Of a stretch of 64,000 bases of DNA, positions 9,302-17,524 are shown piece after piece. Each line of letters starts with the position of its first letter. The first letter of the stretch is position 1. Under the pieces are notes generated by a model. It was not told where the DNA came from, did no database searches, and saw only the letters and a list, made by a program, of their open reading frames with translations. The translations under genes and the position numbers were made by a program. This DNA is from Burkholderia sp. WSM2230 (GTDB lineage Bacteria > Pseudomonadota > Gammaproteobacteria > Burkholderiales > Burkholderiaceae): assembly GCF_000472445.1 (NCBI RefSeq), contig NZ_AXAJ01000007.1:268027-332026 (forward strand), read 5' to 3'.

Positions 9302-9390
9302 ACAGACAGGCGAGAACGTCGGGTTGGCCGGCGCCCGGCGGCTAGAATAGACGCTCCTTCAACCGGTTCGTTCGATCACAGGAAGCGCGC

Positions 9391-9867
9391 ATGGCATACG
9401 GCGAGCACACATACAGAGTCTGCGTGCAGTGGACAGGCAATCGCGGCACCGGAACCTCCGGCTATCGCGACTACGGCCGCGATCATGTAATCGCCTCGGC
9501 AAACAAGCCGGCCATTGCCGGCTCGTCCGACGCCGCGTTTCTCGGCGACGCCGACCGCTGGAATCCCGAAGACCTGCTGGTCGCCTCGGCCTCGGCGTGT
9601 CACAAGCTGTGGTACCTGCACCTGTGCTCGGACGCGGGCGTTGTCGTCGTGGACTATCGCGACGAAGCCGAAGGAACCATGCTCGACAGTCCACAACAAG
9701 GCCGCTTTGCGCAGATCGTGCTGCGCCCGCGCGTGCTCATTCAGGCGGGCGGCGACGTCGAACTGGCGCGGCGCCTCCATCACACGGCGCATGAGAAGTG
9801 CTATATCGCGAACTCGGTCAACTTTCCGATTCTTTGCGAACCTGTAATCGAAACCCGGGAAGGCTGA
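9391..9867 (+). CDS. OsmC family peroxiredoxin-like protein
   Basis: A 158-residue OsmC-family protein, the usual length. It shows the family pattern: HTYRVCVQWTGN at the start, an RWNPEDLLVASASACHKLWYL helix around residues 57-77 with the first conserved cysteine, and a second cysteine near the end in HEKCYIANSVNFP. OsmC/Ohr proteins reduce organic hydroperoxides through this cysteine pair in the cytoplasm. The early Gly/Arg loop before the first Cys suggests a general OsmC rather than Ohr assignment. It is likely a single-gene unit ended by the hairpin downstream. Confidence 0.88.
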   Translation: MAYGEHTYRVCVQWTGNRGTGTSGYRDYGRDHVIASANKPAIAGSSDAAFLGDADRWNPEDLLVASASACHKLWYLHLCSDAGVVVVDYRDEAEGTMLDSPQQGRFAQIVLRPRVLIQAGGDVELARRLHHTAHEKCYIANSVNFPILCEPVIETREG

Positions 9868-9874
9868 ACGTCCC

Positions 9875-9916
9875 GCTGCGCTGGGGCAAGCGGCGGCGCG
9901 CTTCTCCCAGCGCAGC
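9875..9916. terminator. Inverted repeat between convergent genes
   Basis: GCTGCGCTGGG (9875-9885) and CCCAGCGCAGC (9906-9916) form a perfect 11-bp stem with a 20-base loop. It lies between the stops of the osmC-like gene and the small minus-strand gene. No T-run follows on either strand, so a bidirectional transcript-end hairpin is a guess based on position. Confidence 0.5.
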
Positions 9917-9924
9917 TAACAGGC

Positions 9925-10167
9925 TCAGCGGTTGCCGTCGAGCAGGTCGCCCAGCAGTTCGTCGAATGCGGCCTGGGCGTCTTCGAGCTCCTGCAGGGCG
10001 GCGTCGAAAGTCTGCAGCGCGAACTGCGAGGGCTTGCCGCTGCCGGCCGGCGGGAATTGCGACTGCAACGACGCAAACGCCGTCTTCACCCGTTGTGTCG
10101 CGGTCAATACGCGTTCCATCGCGGCGGTTTCTTCGGCCCGCGCCTTGTCGTGATCGATGTTGTCCAT
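9925..10167 (-). CDS. Small hypothetical protein, helical
   Basis: An 80-residue acidic protein preceded by GGAG at proper spacing. The sequence is strongly helical with heptad-like hydrophobics (ETAAMERVLTATQRVKTAFASL and LQTFDAALQELEDAQAAFDE) and no cysteine or membrane segment. It looks like a short two-helix coiled coil. No known domain is recognised. It is convergent with the OsmC gene and lies downstream of the Lrp-type regulator on the same strand, 66 bp away. Confidence 0.68.
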   Translation of the reverse strand: MDNIDHDKARAEETAAMERVLTATQRVKTAFASLQSQFPPAGSGKPSQFALQTFDAALQELEDAQAAFDELLGDLLDGNR

Positions 10168-10233
10168 GAGAACTCCGTGTTCGTCCGTGCGGCTCGCGCC
10201 GCGTGAAATGGCGTGACTATGCCATGTTCGGGC

Positions 10234-10701
10234 TCACAACAGGGGCAAGCCGCCGTCGGCCTTCACCTCGCGCAACGATAACGCCGACTCCACGGATGTC
10301 ACGCCCGGCAGGCTGCGCATCTGGTCGCGCATGAACGTGCCGTAATCGTCGAGGTCGCGCGCGACCACCTGCAGGATGTAGTCCGCGCTGCCCGATACGT
10401 TGTGACACGCGATGATCCGCGGAATCGCCTGCACTTCGCGCTCGAAGCGGTTGGCGAGGTCCTTGTCGTGCACGGCAAAGCGCACGAGAACGAACGCAAC
10501 CACGCCGAAGCCGAGCGCCGAACGCGCGAGCACAGCCCGGTACTGGCCTATGTAGCCATCGTGCTCGAGGCGCTTCAGGCGCCGCGCGCAAGGCGTTTCG
10601 CTGAGGCCGACGAGTTCGGCGAGCTTCGCATTCGACATGCGGCCGTCTTTTTGCAGCGCGGCGAGAATCGCGCGGTCGGTCTTGTCGAGGTCGGTTGTCA
10701 T
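10234..10701 (-). CDS. Lrp/AsnC family transcriptional regulator
   Basis: A 155-residue Lrp/AsnC regulator. The N-terminal winged helix (MTTDLDKTDRAILAALQKDG, then AKLAELVGLSETPCARRLKRLE) is followed by the RAM ligand-binding sandwich. I chose the ATG at 10701 because the product then starts at the family's usual point; an in-frame GTG at 10749 would add 16 residues. The gene is divergent from a LysE-family exporter, an arrangement in which the regulator usually senses the amino acid that the pump exports. The 150-bp gap is the likely operator region. Confidence 0.9.
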   Translation of the reverse strand: MTTDLDKTDRAILAALQKDGRMSNAKLAELVGLSETPCARRLKRLEHDGYIGQYRAVLARSALGFGVVAFVLVRFAVHDKDLANRFEREVQAIPRIIACHNVSGSADYILQVVARDLDDYGTFMRDQMRSLPGVTSVESALSLREVKADGGLPLL

Positions 10702-10855
10702 GTCTGGTGGCGACTGTTTTTGCGCTGGCGGAAGGCCGACGAAAATCACGCGATCTTAGCGCATTCCTCCAAAACTCACGCCACGACTCCGGAAATTCGC
10801 CAGCAAACCCTCCATCGGCGATAGCAAGATAGAGCCCTGAATAAAAGAGGCTCAC

Positions 10856-11518
10856 ATGATTTCCGCACACCTTCTCGCTGTATATATCGCCGCGCTACTG
10901 GTCGTCTACGCGGTGCCTGGTCCCGACATGGCGCTCATCCTGCAAACGAGTATTGGGCGCGGCGTGCGCAGCGGCTTCGCGGCCGCTTGCGGGCTCGGCG
11001 TGGCCCGCGCGACGCACGTGACGCTGTCCGCATGCGGTGCGGCCGCGCTGCTGCGCAATGCGCCGTGGCTGTACGACGTCGTGCGCTATGGCGGCGCGGT
11101 TTATCTCGCGTGGGTCGGCATCCAGATTTTTCGCTCGCCGGTGTTCGCGCTGCCCGACGCGAGCGCGGCAAACGACGAGGCGGGCTCGCCGCAGCGGGCT
11201 GGCACGACCGGCGTGCGCCAGTTGCGGGCTGCGTTCGTCAAGGGCTTGCTGACCAATCTGCTGAACCCGAAGGCGCTGCTGTTCTGCTCGGTGCTGTTGC
11301 CGCAGTTCGTGCGCCCCGAAGCGGGACCGGTCGCGTTGCAGATGATCGAGCTAGGTTCGGTGCTGCTCGCGGTCGGCATGTGCTTCGACCTCGCGTATGC
11401 AGTCGGCGCTGCGCGCATCGCCCAATGGATGCGCGCGCATCCGCTTGCCCAGACGCTGCAGCGCTGGACTTTCTCGGCGGCGCTGATCGGCTTCGCGCTG
11501 CGGCTGTCGCTAGATTGA
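10856..11518 (+). CDS. LysE/RhtB family amino-acid exporter
   Basis: A 220-residue inner-membrane protein with six predicted helices. The LysE/RhtB signature appears near the N-terminus (VYAVPGPDMALILQTSIGRG) with the conserved PGP, then a Gly/Ala-rich second helix and the LLTNLLNPKALLF motif around residue 135-147. Such proteins export amino acids or related small molecules using the proton gradient. Its divergent Lrp-type regulator suggests induction by an amino acid; the substrate cannot be read from the sequence. Confidence 0.9.
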   Translation: MISAHLLAVYIAALLVVYAVPGPDMALILQTSIGRGVRSGFAAACGLGVARATHVTLSACGAAALLRNAPWLYDVVRYGGAVYLAWVGIQIFRSPVFALPDASAANDEAGSPQRAGTTGVRQLRAAFVKGLLTNLLNPKALLFCSVLLPQFVRPEAGPVALQMIELGSVLLAVGMCFDLAYAVGAARIAQWMRAHPLAQTLQRWTFSAALIGFALRLSLD

Positions 11519-11571
11519 CAGTTTTGCCGGGCTGCGCCACGCTTCCACGCCTTCTAACGAACTCCAACGGT

Positions 11572-11745
11572 CTACCGCTTCAGCTTGCGCTCGCGGCGCG
11601 AGCGGTCGTCGATAATTTTTCTGCGGTGCTTGTCTTTCATCTTCTTCCAGCTCCTGCATTCATCGCGTGTGCGCAGGCAGCCGATGCAGTAGCCGGTTTC
11701 ACTGTCGAACTTGCAGATGTCGACGCAGGGCGATGCAGTGCTCAT
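11572..11745 (-). CDS. DUF1289 domain protein
   Basis: A 57-residue protein with the DUF1289 cysteine pattern: SPCVDICKFDSETGYCIGCL, then RTRDECRSWKKM. Four cysteines probably bind a metal ion. A very basic tail (DKHRRKIIDDRSRRERKLKR) follows. I chose the ATG at 11745 because the domain begins directly after it; upstream in-frame codons read like non-coding sequence. Function unknown. It is divergent from the YnfA gene. Confidence 0.85.
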   Translation of the reverse strand: MSTASPCVDICKFDSETGYCIGCLRTRDECRSWKKMKDKHRRKIIDDRSRRERKLKR

Positions 11746-11906
11746 GTCGGGCAAAGGTCGTGAATGGCAAAAAGGTGCGGCGACTTTCGCACGGCCCTTG
11801 CTCGCGCGCCAAGTGATTGTGTCAATAAGACCGATAGAGCGCCGATCCGCGCGCATGCCTGATCGCGCGCGGCCTGCGCTACGCGAACACACACTGCCTG
11901 TAGTCG

Positions 11907-12227
11907 ATGAAAACCTTGCTGCTTTACACCATTACCGCCGTGGCTGAAATTCTTGGCTGCTATCTGCCGTGGCGCTGGCTCAAAGAGGGTGGCTCCGTCT
12001 GGCTGCTCTTGCCGGGCGCGCTCAGTCTCGCGCTGTTCGCGTGGCTGCTCACGCTGCACGGCACCGCCGCGGGCCGCGTATATGCGGCCTACGGCGGCGT
12101 GTATGTGGCGGTGGCAATAGCCTGGCTGTGGTGCGTCGACAAGGTGCGGCCGACGCTGTGGGACGCAGCCGGCGTCGCGGTGACGCTGGCCGGCATGGCG
12201 ATCATCGCCTTCCAGCCGCGCGTGTGA
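11907..12227 (+). CDS. YnfA/UPF0060 family membrane protein
   Basis: A 106-residue protein made almost entirely of four hydrophobic helices, the size and pattern of the YnfA (UPF0060) family. Conserved stretches include [16 protein letters not shown] near the start and [19 protein letters not shown] in the middle. These are small inner-membrane proteins resembling small-multidrug-resistance transporters, and YnfA has been linked to efflux in enterics. It converges with the DUF1993 gene nine bases away. Confidence 0.9.
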   Translation: MKTLLLYTITAVAEILGCYLPWRWLKEGGSVWLLLPGALSLALFAWLLTLHGTAAGRVYAAYGGVYVAVAIAWLWCVDKVRPTLWDAAGVAVTLAGMAIIAFQPRV

Positions 12228-12236
12228 GGGCTCCGC

Positions 12237-12746
12237 TTACTTTAGCGCGCCGAGATAATCGAGCTTGCCGAGCTCCACGCCGTTATGGCGCAAGATGTCG
12301 TACGCCGTGGTGACGTGGAAGAAGAAGTTCGGCAGCACGAAACCAAGCAGATACGACTGGCCCGTGAAGTCGATTGCCCCACTGCGCATTTTCAACGTGA
12401 CGGTGCGCTCCTCCGATCCGTCGATCTGCTGCGGGCTGAATTCCTTCAGATAGTCGATCGTCTTTTGAAGGCGCGCGTGCAGTTCGTCGAAAGTCTGTTC
12501 GACGTCGTCGTATTTGGGCGCTTCCACGCCGGCAAGACGCGCGGCGCAACCCTTCGCGGTATCGCTTGCGATATAGATCTGGCGCACGAGCGGCAGCATG
12601 TCCGGCGCGAGGCGCGCGTTCGTGAATACCGACGGTTCGATCTGCTTTGCTGCGGCATGCGCCTGGGCCTTGCCGAGGATGGCCTGCAGATTGGTGAGGC
12701 CGCGAATCAGCACGGGCAGAGATGCTTGATACATCGAGATTGACAT
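12237..12746 (-). CDS. DUF1993 family protein
   Basis: A 169-residue cytoplasmic protein of the DUF1993 family, a four-helix DinB-like fold. The start at 12746 has AGAGG upstream and matches the family start (MSISMYQASLPVLIRGLTNL). Typical features are the early conserved Met-Tyr, the APKYDDVEQTFDELHARLQK helix and the C-terminal motif FVLPNFFFHVTTAYDILRHNGVELGK (in two parts), whose His residues could bind metal. No enzymatic role is established. Confidence 0.88.
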   Translation of the reverse strand: MSISMYQASLPVLIRGLTNLQAILGKAQAHAAAKQIEPSVFTNARLAPDMLPLVRQIYIASDTAKGCAARLAGVEAPKYDDVEQTFDELHARLQKTIDYLKEFSPQQIDGSEERTVTLKMRSGAIDFTGQSYLLGFVLPNFFFHVTTAYDILRHNGVELGKLDYLGALK

Positions 12747-12956
12747 GGGGTTCCTCTGATTCTTCGATCGTGCGCACATACGGGCGCGAGGCAATGTAAC
12801 GGCTGAATGGCCGCTGCAGCATCATAACGGAGCGCTGCGCTGCGTGCATGAGGGAGCCGCCGCATTGGCCATTCGGCCGACTGCCGCGCGCGCCGGAACT
12901 GTGTTCGAATGCATTGGTCCGAAGGTTTGCGAAGTCCTGCATGCAGCAACCCGCCT

Positions 12957-12986
12957 GCATCATCATGTAACGCATCACCATGTAAC
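12957..12986. repeat. Tandem 15-bp direct repeat upstream of the sedolisin gene
   Basis: Two adjacent copies of GCATCAYCATGTAAC (14 of 15 bases identical) lie about 90 bp before the sedolisin start. Adjacent direct repeats of this size in a promoter region could be an activator or repressor site. No bound protein is known. Confidence 0.5.
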
Positions 12987-13075
12987 AGCTGTCGTCCGGC
13001 GGCGAGTGGATGGGCGCACGTGCCGCTCTCCTGTCCCTCGCATCCCGCCCGTCATGCCAAGAGGAGAATCGACAC

Positions 13076-14635
13076 ATGGCCACCAAGAAACCGCTGCCCG
13101 GAAGCGAGCGAACGGTAGAACAAGGTTCGAAACTGATCGGAGCCTGCGATCCATCCGAGAAGATCGAGGTTTTCGTCATGCTGCGCCGCCAGCAGCAGGC
13201 GCAATTCGACGCGCTGATGAGCCGGATCGAAGCCGGCGATCCGAACGTAAAACCGCTGTCGCGCGAGGTGTTGGCAAAAGACTATGGCGCGGCCCCCGAG
13301 GACATCGCCAAAGTCAAGGCATTTGCCGCCGCTCATGGCCTCACGGTGCTGCGCGAGGACCCGGCCGCGCGCTCGGTGCTGCTGTCGGGCACGGTCGGGC
13401 AATTCCAGAGCGCGTTCGAGGTCAAGCTCGAAAAGTATCAGCACCATACGGCCGGGGAATTTCGCGGCCGCACCGGCGCGGTCCATGTGCCGGACGATCT
13501 GCATGACGTCGTGGAGGCGGTGCTCGGGCTCGACAACCGCCCGCAAGCGCGGCCGCACTTTCGCATCCGCCCGCCGTTCAGGCCCGCCCGAACGCACCAG
13601 GCTTCGTTCACGCCACTGGAACTCGCATCGCTCTACCAGTTTCCACAGGGTGACGGCAGCGGCCAGTGCGTCGGTATCATCGAACTGGGCGGCGGATACG
13701 ATCCGGCGGATCTCAAATCGTACTTCGCGAGCCTCGGCGTACCTTCGCCCACGGTGAAATCAGTCAGCGTCGATCAGGCGCGCAACGAACCGACCGGCGA
13801 TCCCAGCGGGCCTGACGGCGAGGTTACGCTCGACATTGAGATTGTCGGCGCCATCGTGCCGGGCGCGACGATTGCGGTGTACTTCGCGCCGAACAGCGAC
13901 GCCGGTTTTATCGATGCAGTGAGCCGCGCGGTGCACGATACGGTCAACAAGCCGTCGGTGATTTCCATCAGTTGGGGCGGGCCGGAGTCCATCTGGACGA
14001 GCCAGTCGCTGAAGGCGTTCAACAGCGTGCTGCAAACCGCCGCGGCGCTCGGCGTGACGGTTTGTGCGGCGTCGGGCGACAGCGGATCGAGCGACGGCGC
14101 CGGTGGCGGAGACCACGTCGACTTTCCGGCGGCGAGTCCGTATGTGCTCGCGTGCGGCGGCACGAGCGTGAGCGCGTCGGGCACCGCGATCACCCATGAG
14201 GTGGTCTGGAACGACGGTCCGCAAGGCGGCGCGGGCGGCGGTGGCGTGAGCGGCGCGTTTGCGTTGCCCGCCTGGCAGGAGGGACTTTCGGTTGCGTTGA
14301 CGGCGGGCGGCAAGAAGCCGCTGGCGCGGCGCGGCGTCCCGGATGTGGCTGGCGACGCCTCGCCGCTCACCGGCTATACCGTGCTGGTCGCGGGCACGCA
14401 AACGGTGGTGGGCGGCACGAGCGCCGTGGCGCCGCTGTGGGCCGGGCTGATTGCCCGCATCAATGCGGCACGAGGCGCGCCGGCGGGCTTCGTGAATCCG
14501 AAGCTGTACAAGGCGGCGGGCGTCTGTAACGACATCACGCAGGGCAATAACGGCAGCTTTGCGGCGTCCGCGGGCTGGGACGCGTGCACCGGACTCGGCA
14601 GCCCCAATGGTCAGAAAGTGGCTGCCGCACTATAG
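13076..14635 (+). CDS. S53 family peptidase (sedolisin/kumamolisin-like)
   Basis: A 519-residue serine-carboxyl protease. The start at 13076 follows AAGAGGAGA. An N-terminal activation domain (about 10-155) is followed by the subtilisin-like S53 catalytic domain. The catalytic set is visible: Glu249 and Asp253 in GEVTLDIE, the oxyanion Asp335 in AASGDSGSSD, and Ser449 in VGGTSAVAPLW. Such enzymes cleave proteins at acidic pH after removing their own propeptide. There is no obvious Sec signal peptide, as in some other kumamolisins, so export must use another route or lysis. It is followed directly by an S10-type peptidase. Confidence 0.92.
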   Translation: MATKKPLPGSERTVEQGSKLIGACDPSEKIEVFVMLRRQQQAQFDALMSRIEAGDPNVKPLSREVLAKDYGAAPEDIAKVKAFAAAHGLTVLREDPAARSVLLSGTVGQFQSAFEVKLEKYQHHTAGEFRGRTGAVHVPDDLHDVVEAVLGLDNRPQARPHFRIRPPFRPARTHQASFTPLELASLYQFPQGDGSGQCVGIIELGGGYDPADLKSYFASLGVPSPTVKSVSVDQARNEPTGDPSGPDGEVTLDIEIVGAIVPGATIAVYFAPNSDAGFIDAVSRAVHDTVNKPSVISISWGGPESIWTSQSLKAFNSVLQTAAALGVTVCAASGDSGSSDGAGGGDHVDFPAASPYVLACGGTSVSASGTAITHEVVWNDGPQGGAGGGGVSGAFALPAWQEGLSVALTAGGKKPLARRGVPDVAGDASPLTGYTVLVAGTQTVVGGTSAVAPLWAGLIARINAARGAPAGFVNPKLYKAAGVCNDITQGNNGSFAASAGWDACTGLGSPNGQKVAAAL

Positions 14636-14640
14636 TCGGC

Positions 14641-14688
14641 AAATCGGTCGGCAAGTTGGCCGACAAATCGGTCGACAAGTTGGCCGGC
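14641..14688. repeat. Tandem 24-bp repeat, two copies
   Basis: Two adjacent 24-bp units, each beginning AAATCGGTCG, lie directly after the sedolisin stop and differ at two positions. The repeat ends about 48 bp before the start of the S10 peptidase gene. Its internal TTGGCCGAC/GTCGGC pieces are partly self-complementary, so it may form an RNA structure between the two genes. Confidence 0.55.
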
Positions 14689-14736
14689 AGAAAATCCGCA
14701 GCACCGGCAAGACGTGAACGTACACATGGAGCGATC

Positions 14737-16392
14737 ATGACAAGCACAGAGCCAGCGTCCGTTAGTCCGCAGTCGCCGCACAATTCCGAAGCCTCCGCCA
14801 AGCCCGCAGCGGCGGGCGGCAAGCACAAGGCGGGCGATCAGCCCTTCTTCGATCCGGTCGCATACGGTAACGGGCCGGACGATTCCGTCACCGCGACGGA
14901 CGAGAACGCCGCGATCACGCATCACTCGGTCACGATAGACGGCAAGAAGATCAATTACACGGCGACGGTGGGCCATCTGGTGATCGTCGACCCGAGCAGC
15001 TCGGAGCCCGCCGCGCGCATGTTCTACGTCGCGTTCACGCAGGACAACCAGCACGAGGAAACCCGGCCGCTAACGTTCTTCTATAACGGTGGGCCCGGTT
15101 CTTCGGCTGTATTCGTGCTGCTCGGCTCGTTCGGGCCGCGCCGCATCAAGACGTCGATGCCGAGCTTCACGCCGCCCGCGCCCTACACGATCGAAGATAA
15201 CCCCGACAGCCTGCTCGACAAAAGCGATCTGATTTTCATCAATCCGGTCGGCACCGGCTATTCGGCGGCTATTGCGCCTAAGAAGAATCGCGATTTCTGG
15301 GGCGTCGACCAGGACGCCGATTCCATCGCACAGTTCATCAAGCGCTTTCTGACGAAGAACAACCGCTGGAATTCGCCCAAGTATCTGTTCGGCGAGTCGT
15401 ACGGCACGGCGCGCAGCTGCGTGCTCGCCTACCGGCTGCACGAGGGCGGGGTCGATCTGAACGGCATCACGCTGCAATCGTCGATTCTCGACTATGCGCA
15501 GGCGGGCAATCCTGTCGGCGTGCTGCCCACGGCCGCCGCCGACGCGTGGTATCACAAGAAGCTCGGCATCGCGCCGCGGCCGACGGATCTCGGCGCCTTC
15601 GCGGAGGAAGTCGCCCAGTTCGCCCGCACGGATTACCTCGCGGCGTTGCGCAAGTTCCCAACCACGGATTCGGCGACGGTCGAGAAGCTCGCCGAATACA
15701 CTGGCATCGACAAGACCACCTTGCTCGCGTGGAGCCTTGACATCGCTTCGTACGACAGCCGTGGCAATTCGCTGTTTCTGACCACGCTGCTCAAGCCCCA
15801 GGGCCTCGTGCTCGGTGCTTACGACGGCCGCGTTACCGCCATCGGAACCGGCATTGCCGGCAAGATCGACCCGAACTCGGGCGGCAACGACCCGACGATG
15901 ACGGCGGTGTCGGGCGTCTATACGACAATGTGGAACGTCTATCTGAACGAGCAGTTGAAATACACGTCGAACTCGGCCTTCACGGATCTGAACGATCAGA
16001 CGTTCCAGTTCTGGGACTTCAGCCACGTCGACCCGACCGGCGCGCAGAAGGGCGTGGACGACAAAGGGAACGTGATCCTTTACACGGCCGGCGATCTTGC
16101 CGCCGTCATGGCGTTGAACCCTGATCTCAAAGTACTGTCGGCAAACGGCTTTTATGATTTCGTCACGCCGTTCTATCAGACGGTGCTCGACCTGCAGCAA
16201 ATGCCGCTGCTCAGTCAGCAGGTTCGGCAGAATCTGTCAGCACGCTTCTATCCGTCGGGCCACATGGTGTATCTCGACGGCGGCTCGCGCACGGCGCTGA
16301 AGGCGGATCTCGCGCAAATGTACGATGCGACGGTAGCCAACACCGAAGCGCTCAGCCGCATTCGTGCGCTTCAGGCCCGGGCGACGCAATAG
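14737..16392 (+). CDS. S10 family serine carboxypeptidase-like protein
   Basis: A 551-residue alpha/beta-hydrolase peptidase of the S10 type. The start at 14737 has GGAG seven bases upstream. Visible are the oxyanion motif NGGPGSS (117-123), the nucleophile Ser221 in GESYGTARS, a probable Asp474 in NGFYDFVTPF and His509 in YPSGHMVYLDGG. The mature enzyme would remove C-terminal residues. The first ~30 residues are polar (Ser/Ala/Gly) and show no classic Sec signal. Head-to-tail placement behind an acid endopeptidase suggests joint protein degradation. Confidence 0.88.
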   Translation: MTSTEPASVSPQSPHNSEASAKPAAAGGKHKAGDQPFFDPVAYGNGPDDSVTATDENAAITHHSVTIDGKKINYTATVGHLVIVDPSSSEPAARMFYVAFTQDNQHEETRPLTFFYNGGPGSSAVFVLLGSFGPRRIKTSMPSFTPPAPYTIEDNPDSLLDKSDLIFINPVGTGYSAAIAPKKNRDFWGVDQDADSIAQFIKRFLTKNNRWNSPKYLFGESYGTARSCVLAYRLHEGGVDLNGITLQSSILDYAQAGNPVGVLPTAAADAWYHKKLGIAPRPTDLGAFAEEVAQFARTDYLAALRKFPTTDSATVEKLAEYTGIDKTTLLAWSLDIASYDSRGNSLFLTTLLKPQGLVLGAYDGRVTAIGTGIAGKIDPNSGGNDPTMTAVSGVYTTMWNVYLNEQLKYTSNSAFTDLNDQTFQFWDFSHVDPTGAQKGVDDKGNVILYTAGDLAAVMALNPDLKVLSANGFYDFVTPFYQTVLDLQQMPLLSQQVRQNLSARFYPSGHMVYLDGGSRTALKADLAQMYDATVANTEALSRIRALQARATQ

Positions 16393-16582
16393 ACCAGACG
16401 GCGCGGTGTCAGTGCAACGGTTCGTCGCGGTGCGTAGTGAGTGATGGCGCCGGGGGAGCCAGTGGTGCGTAGTGGCGCTCGTGCAGGCCGCGCTTCGACC
16501 CGCTTTTTACGCATGCGGTTCGAATGTGTTTTAATTGCCTTGCGAATTGAACTATTGCGCGCCCCCGGCGGCGCGCCGACGA

Positions 16583-17221
16583 ATGAAGGCAGGCATTGCA
16601 GACAGGCGTCGCAGCGGCTGTTGCGCCGACCATACCGGCACTATCTTTCGACCGTACCCACATACGTCGGCGCTGTCGCGCGCGCGGCATGCGCGTATCG
16701 CGCTGATGCTTGGGCTGACCGCGTTCGTCGCATTGCGAGTCGGTGCGGCGCATGCGCAGGACGCGGGCATGCTCGATCAACATGTCACTCAGCAGTCGAT
16801 CGGCGAGACGATCTGCCGGCCCGGCTATGCCAGCACGGTTGCGCCGCCGTTTGATGAACTGATGGCGCACAAGGACCGCATGCTCGCCGAGCGTGGCATC
16901 GAAGCAGACGACGCAGCCGACTTCGCGCTGGACCGGCGCGTGCCGGTGGTGCTCGGCGGTTCGCCCGATGCGCCCGCCAACCTCGGCCTTCTGCCGTGGG
17001 CAGGGCGCCAAGGCGAGCGGCGCAAGGCGCGCGCGGCTGTCATGCTCAAGCGCTGCGTCTGCGAAGGCAAGCTGAGTCTCGCGGAAGCGCAAGCAGCGAT
17101 CGTCGGCGACTGGTCGGTGGTCTATTCGGGCTACGGCCAGGAGTCCTGCAACATCAGCCGGCTCGACGTGGCCACCAGCGTCGAAGGCGGGCGTATCGCG
17201 GGACGCGTCACATCGCCGTGA
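16583..17221 (+). CDS. Secreted HNH-like hypothetical protein with altered motif
   Basis: About 212 residues from an ATG at 16583; the start is uncertain, and one nearer the hydrophobic signal (IALMLGLTAFVALRVGAAHAQ) is possible. The mature region resembles a family of exported HNH-like proteins: ICRPGYASTVAPP, then a stretch where the family has 'DHRVPLxLGG', then a helix with VCEGKLSLAEAQAAIVGDW. Here the motif reads LDRRVPVVLGG, so the expected catalytic His is Arg. It may be inactive as a nuclease. The preserved frame and conserved ends argue against a pseudogene. Confidence 0.6.
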   Translation: MKAGIADRRRSGCCADHTGTIFRPYPHTSALSRARHARIALMLGLTAFVALRVGAAHAQDAGMLDQHVTQQSIGETICRPGYASTVAPPFDELMAHKDRMLAERGIEADDAADFALDRRVPVVLGGSPDAPANLGLLPWAGRQGERRKARAAVMLKRCVCEGKLSLAEAQAAIVGDWSVVYSGYGQESCNISRLDVATSVEGGRIAGRVTSP

Positions 17222-17284
17222 TGTAGCCTGGTTGCTGCGCGGCCTTGCGCGGACTGCGTTGCAGATGAGCGACGACAGGAAGAA

Positions 17285-17398
17285 TGGGTGGCGGCGGCTA
17301 CGGCTGCGGCTACGGCTGCGGCTGCGGCTGCGGCTGTAACTGTGGCGGTGACTGTGACTATGGCAATGGCTATGGCTACGACAGCGACAGCGACTGCG
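17285..17398. repeat. GGCTGC/GGCTAC hexanucleotide-type repeat
   Basis: A run of about 18 degenerate hexamers (GGCTAC, GGCTGC, then GACTGT, GGCTAT, GACAGC). It reads as (Gly-Tyr-Gly-Cys) in one plus frame, poly-Ala/Thr in another and Ser-Arg on the minus strand. It fills most of the gap between two small secreted-protein genes. I call it a simple repeat, not a gene. Confidence 0.65.
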
Positions 17399-17524
17399 CA
17401 AACCAGGCTCCCTTTCTCTTGCGCGCGCCGTTTAGCCTGCGTTCCGGTAGCTTGCCGTCGTCTGGCTGGCGTGCCTTTTATTTCGCGTTCAACTCGCCGA
17501 CCCAACTCATTCCGGAGAACCACC

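Noticed and set aside
16409..17401. 330-codon minus-strand frame with Ser-Arg and His-Ser repeats
   Set aside because: The repeats are the reverse complement of the hexamer array, and the rest is antisense to the HNH-like gene.
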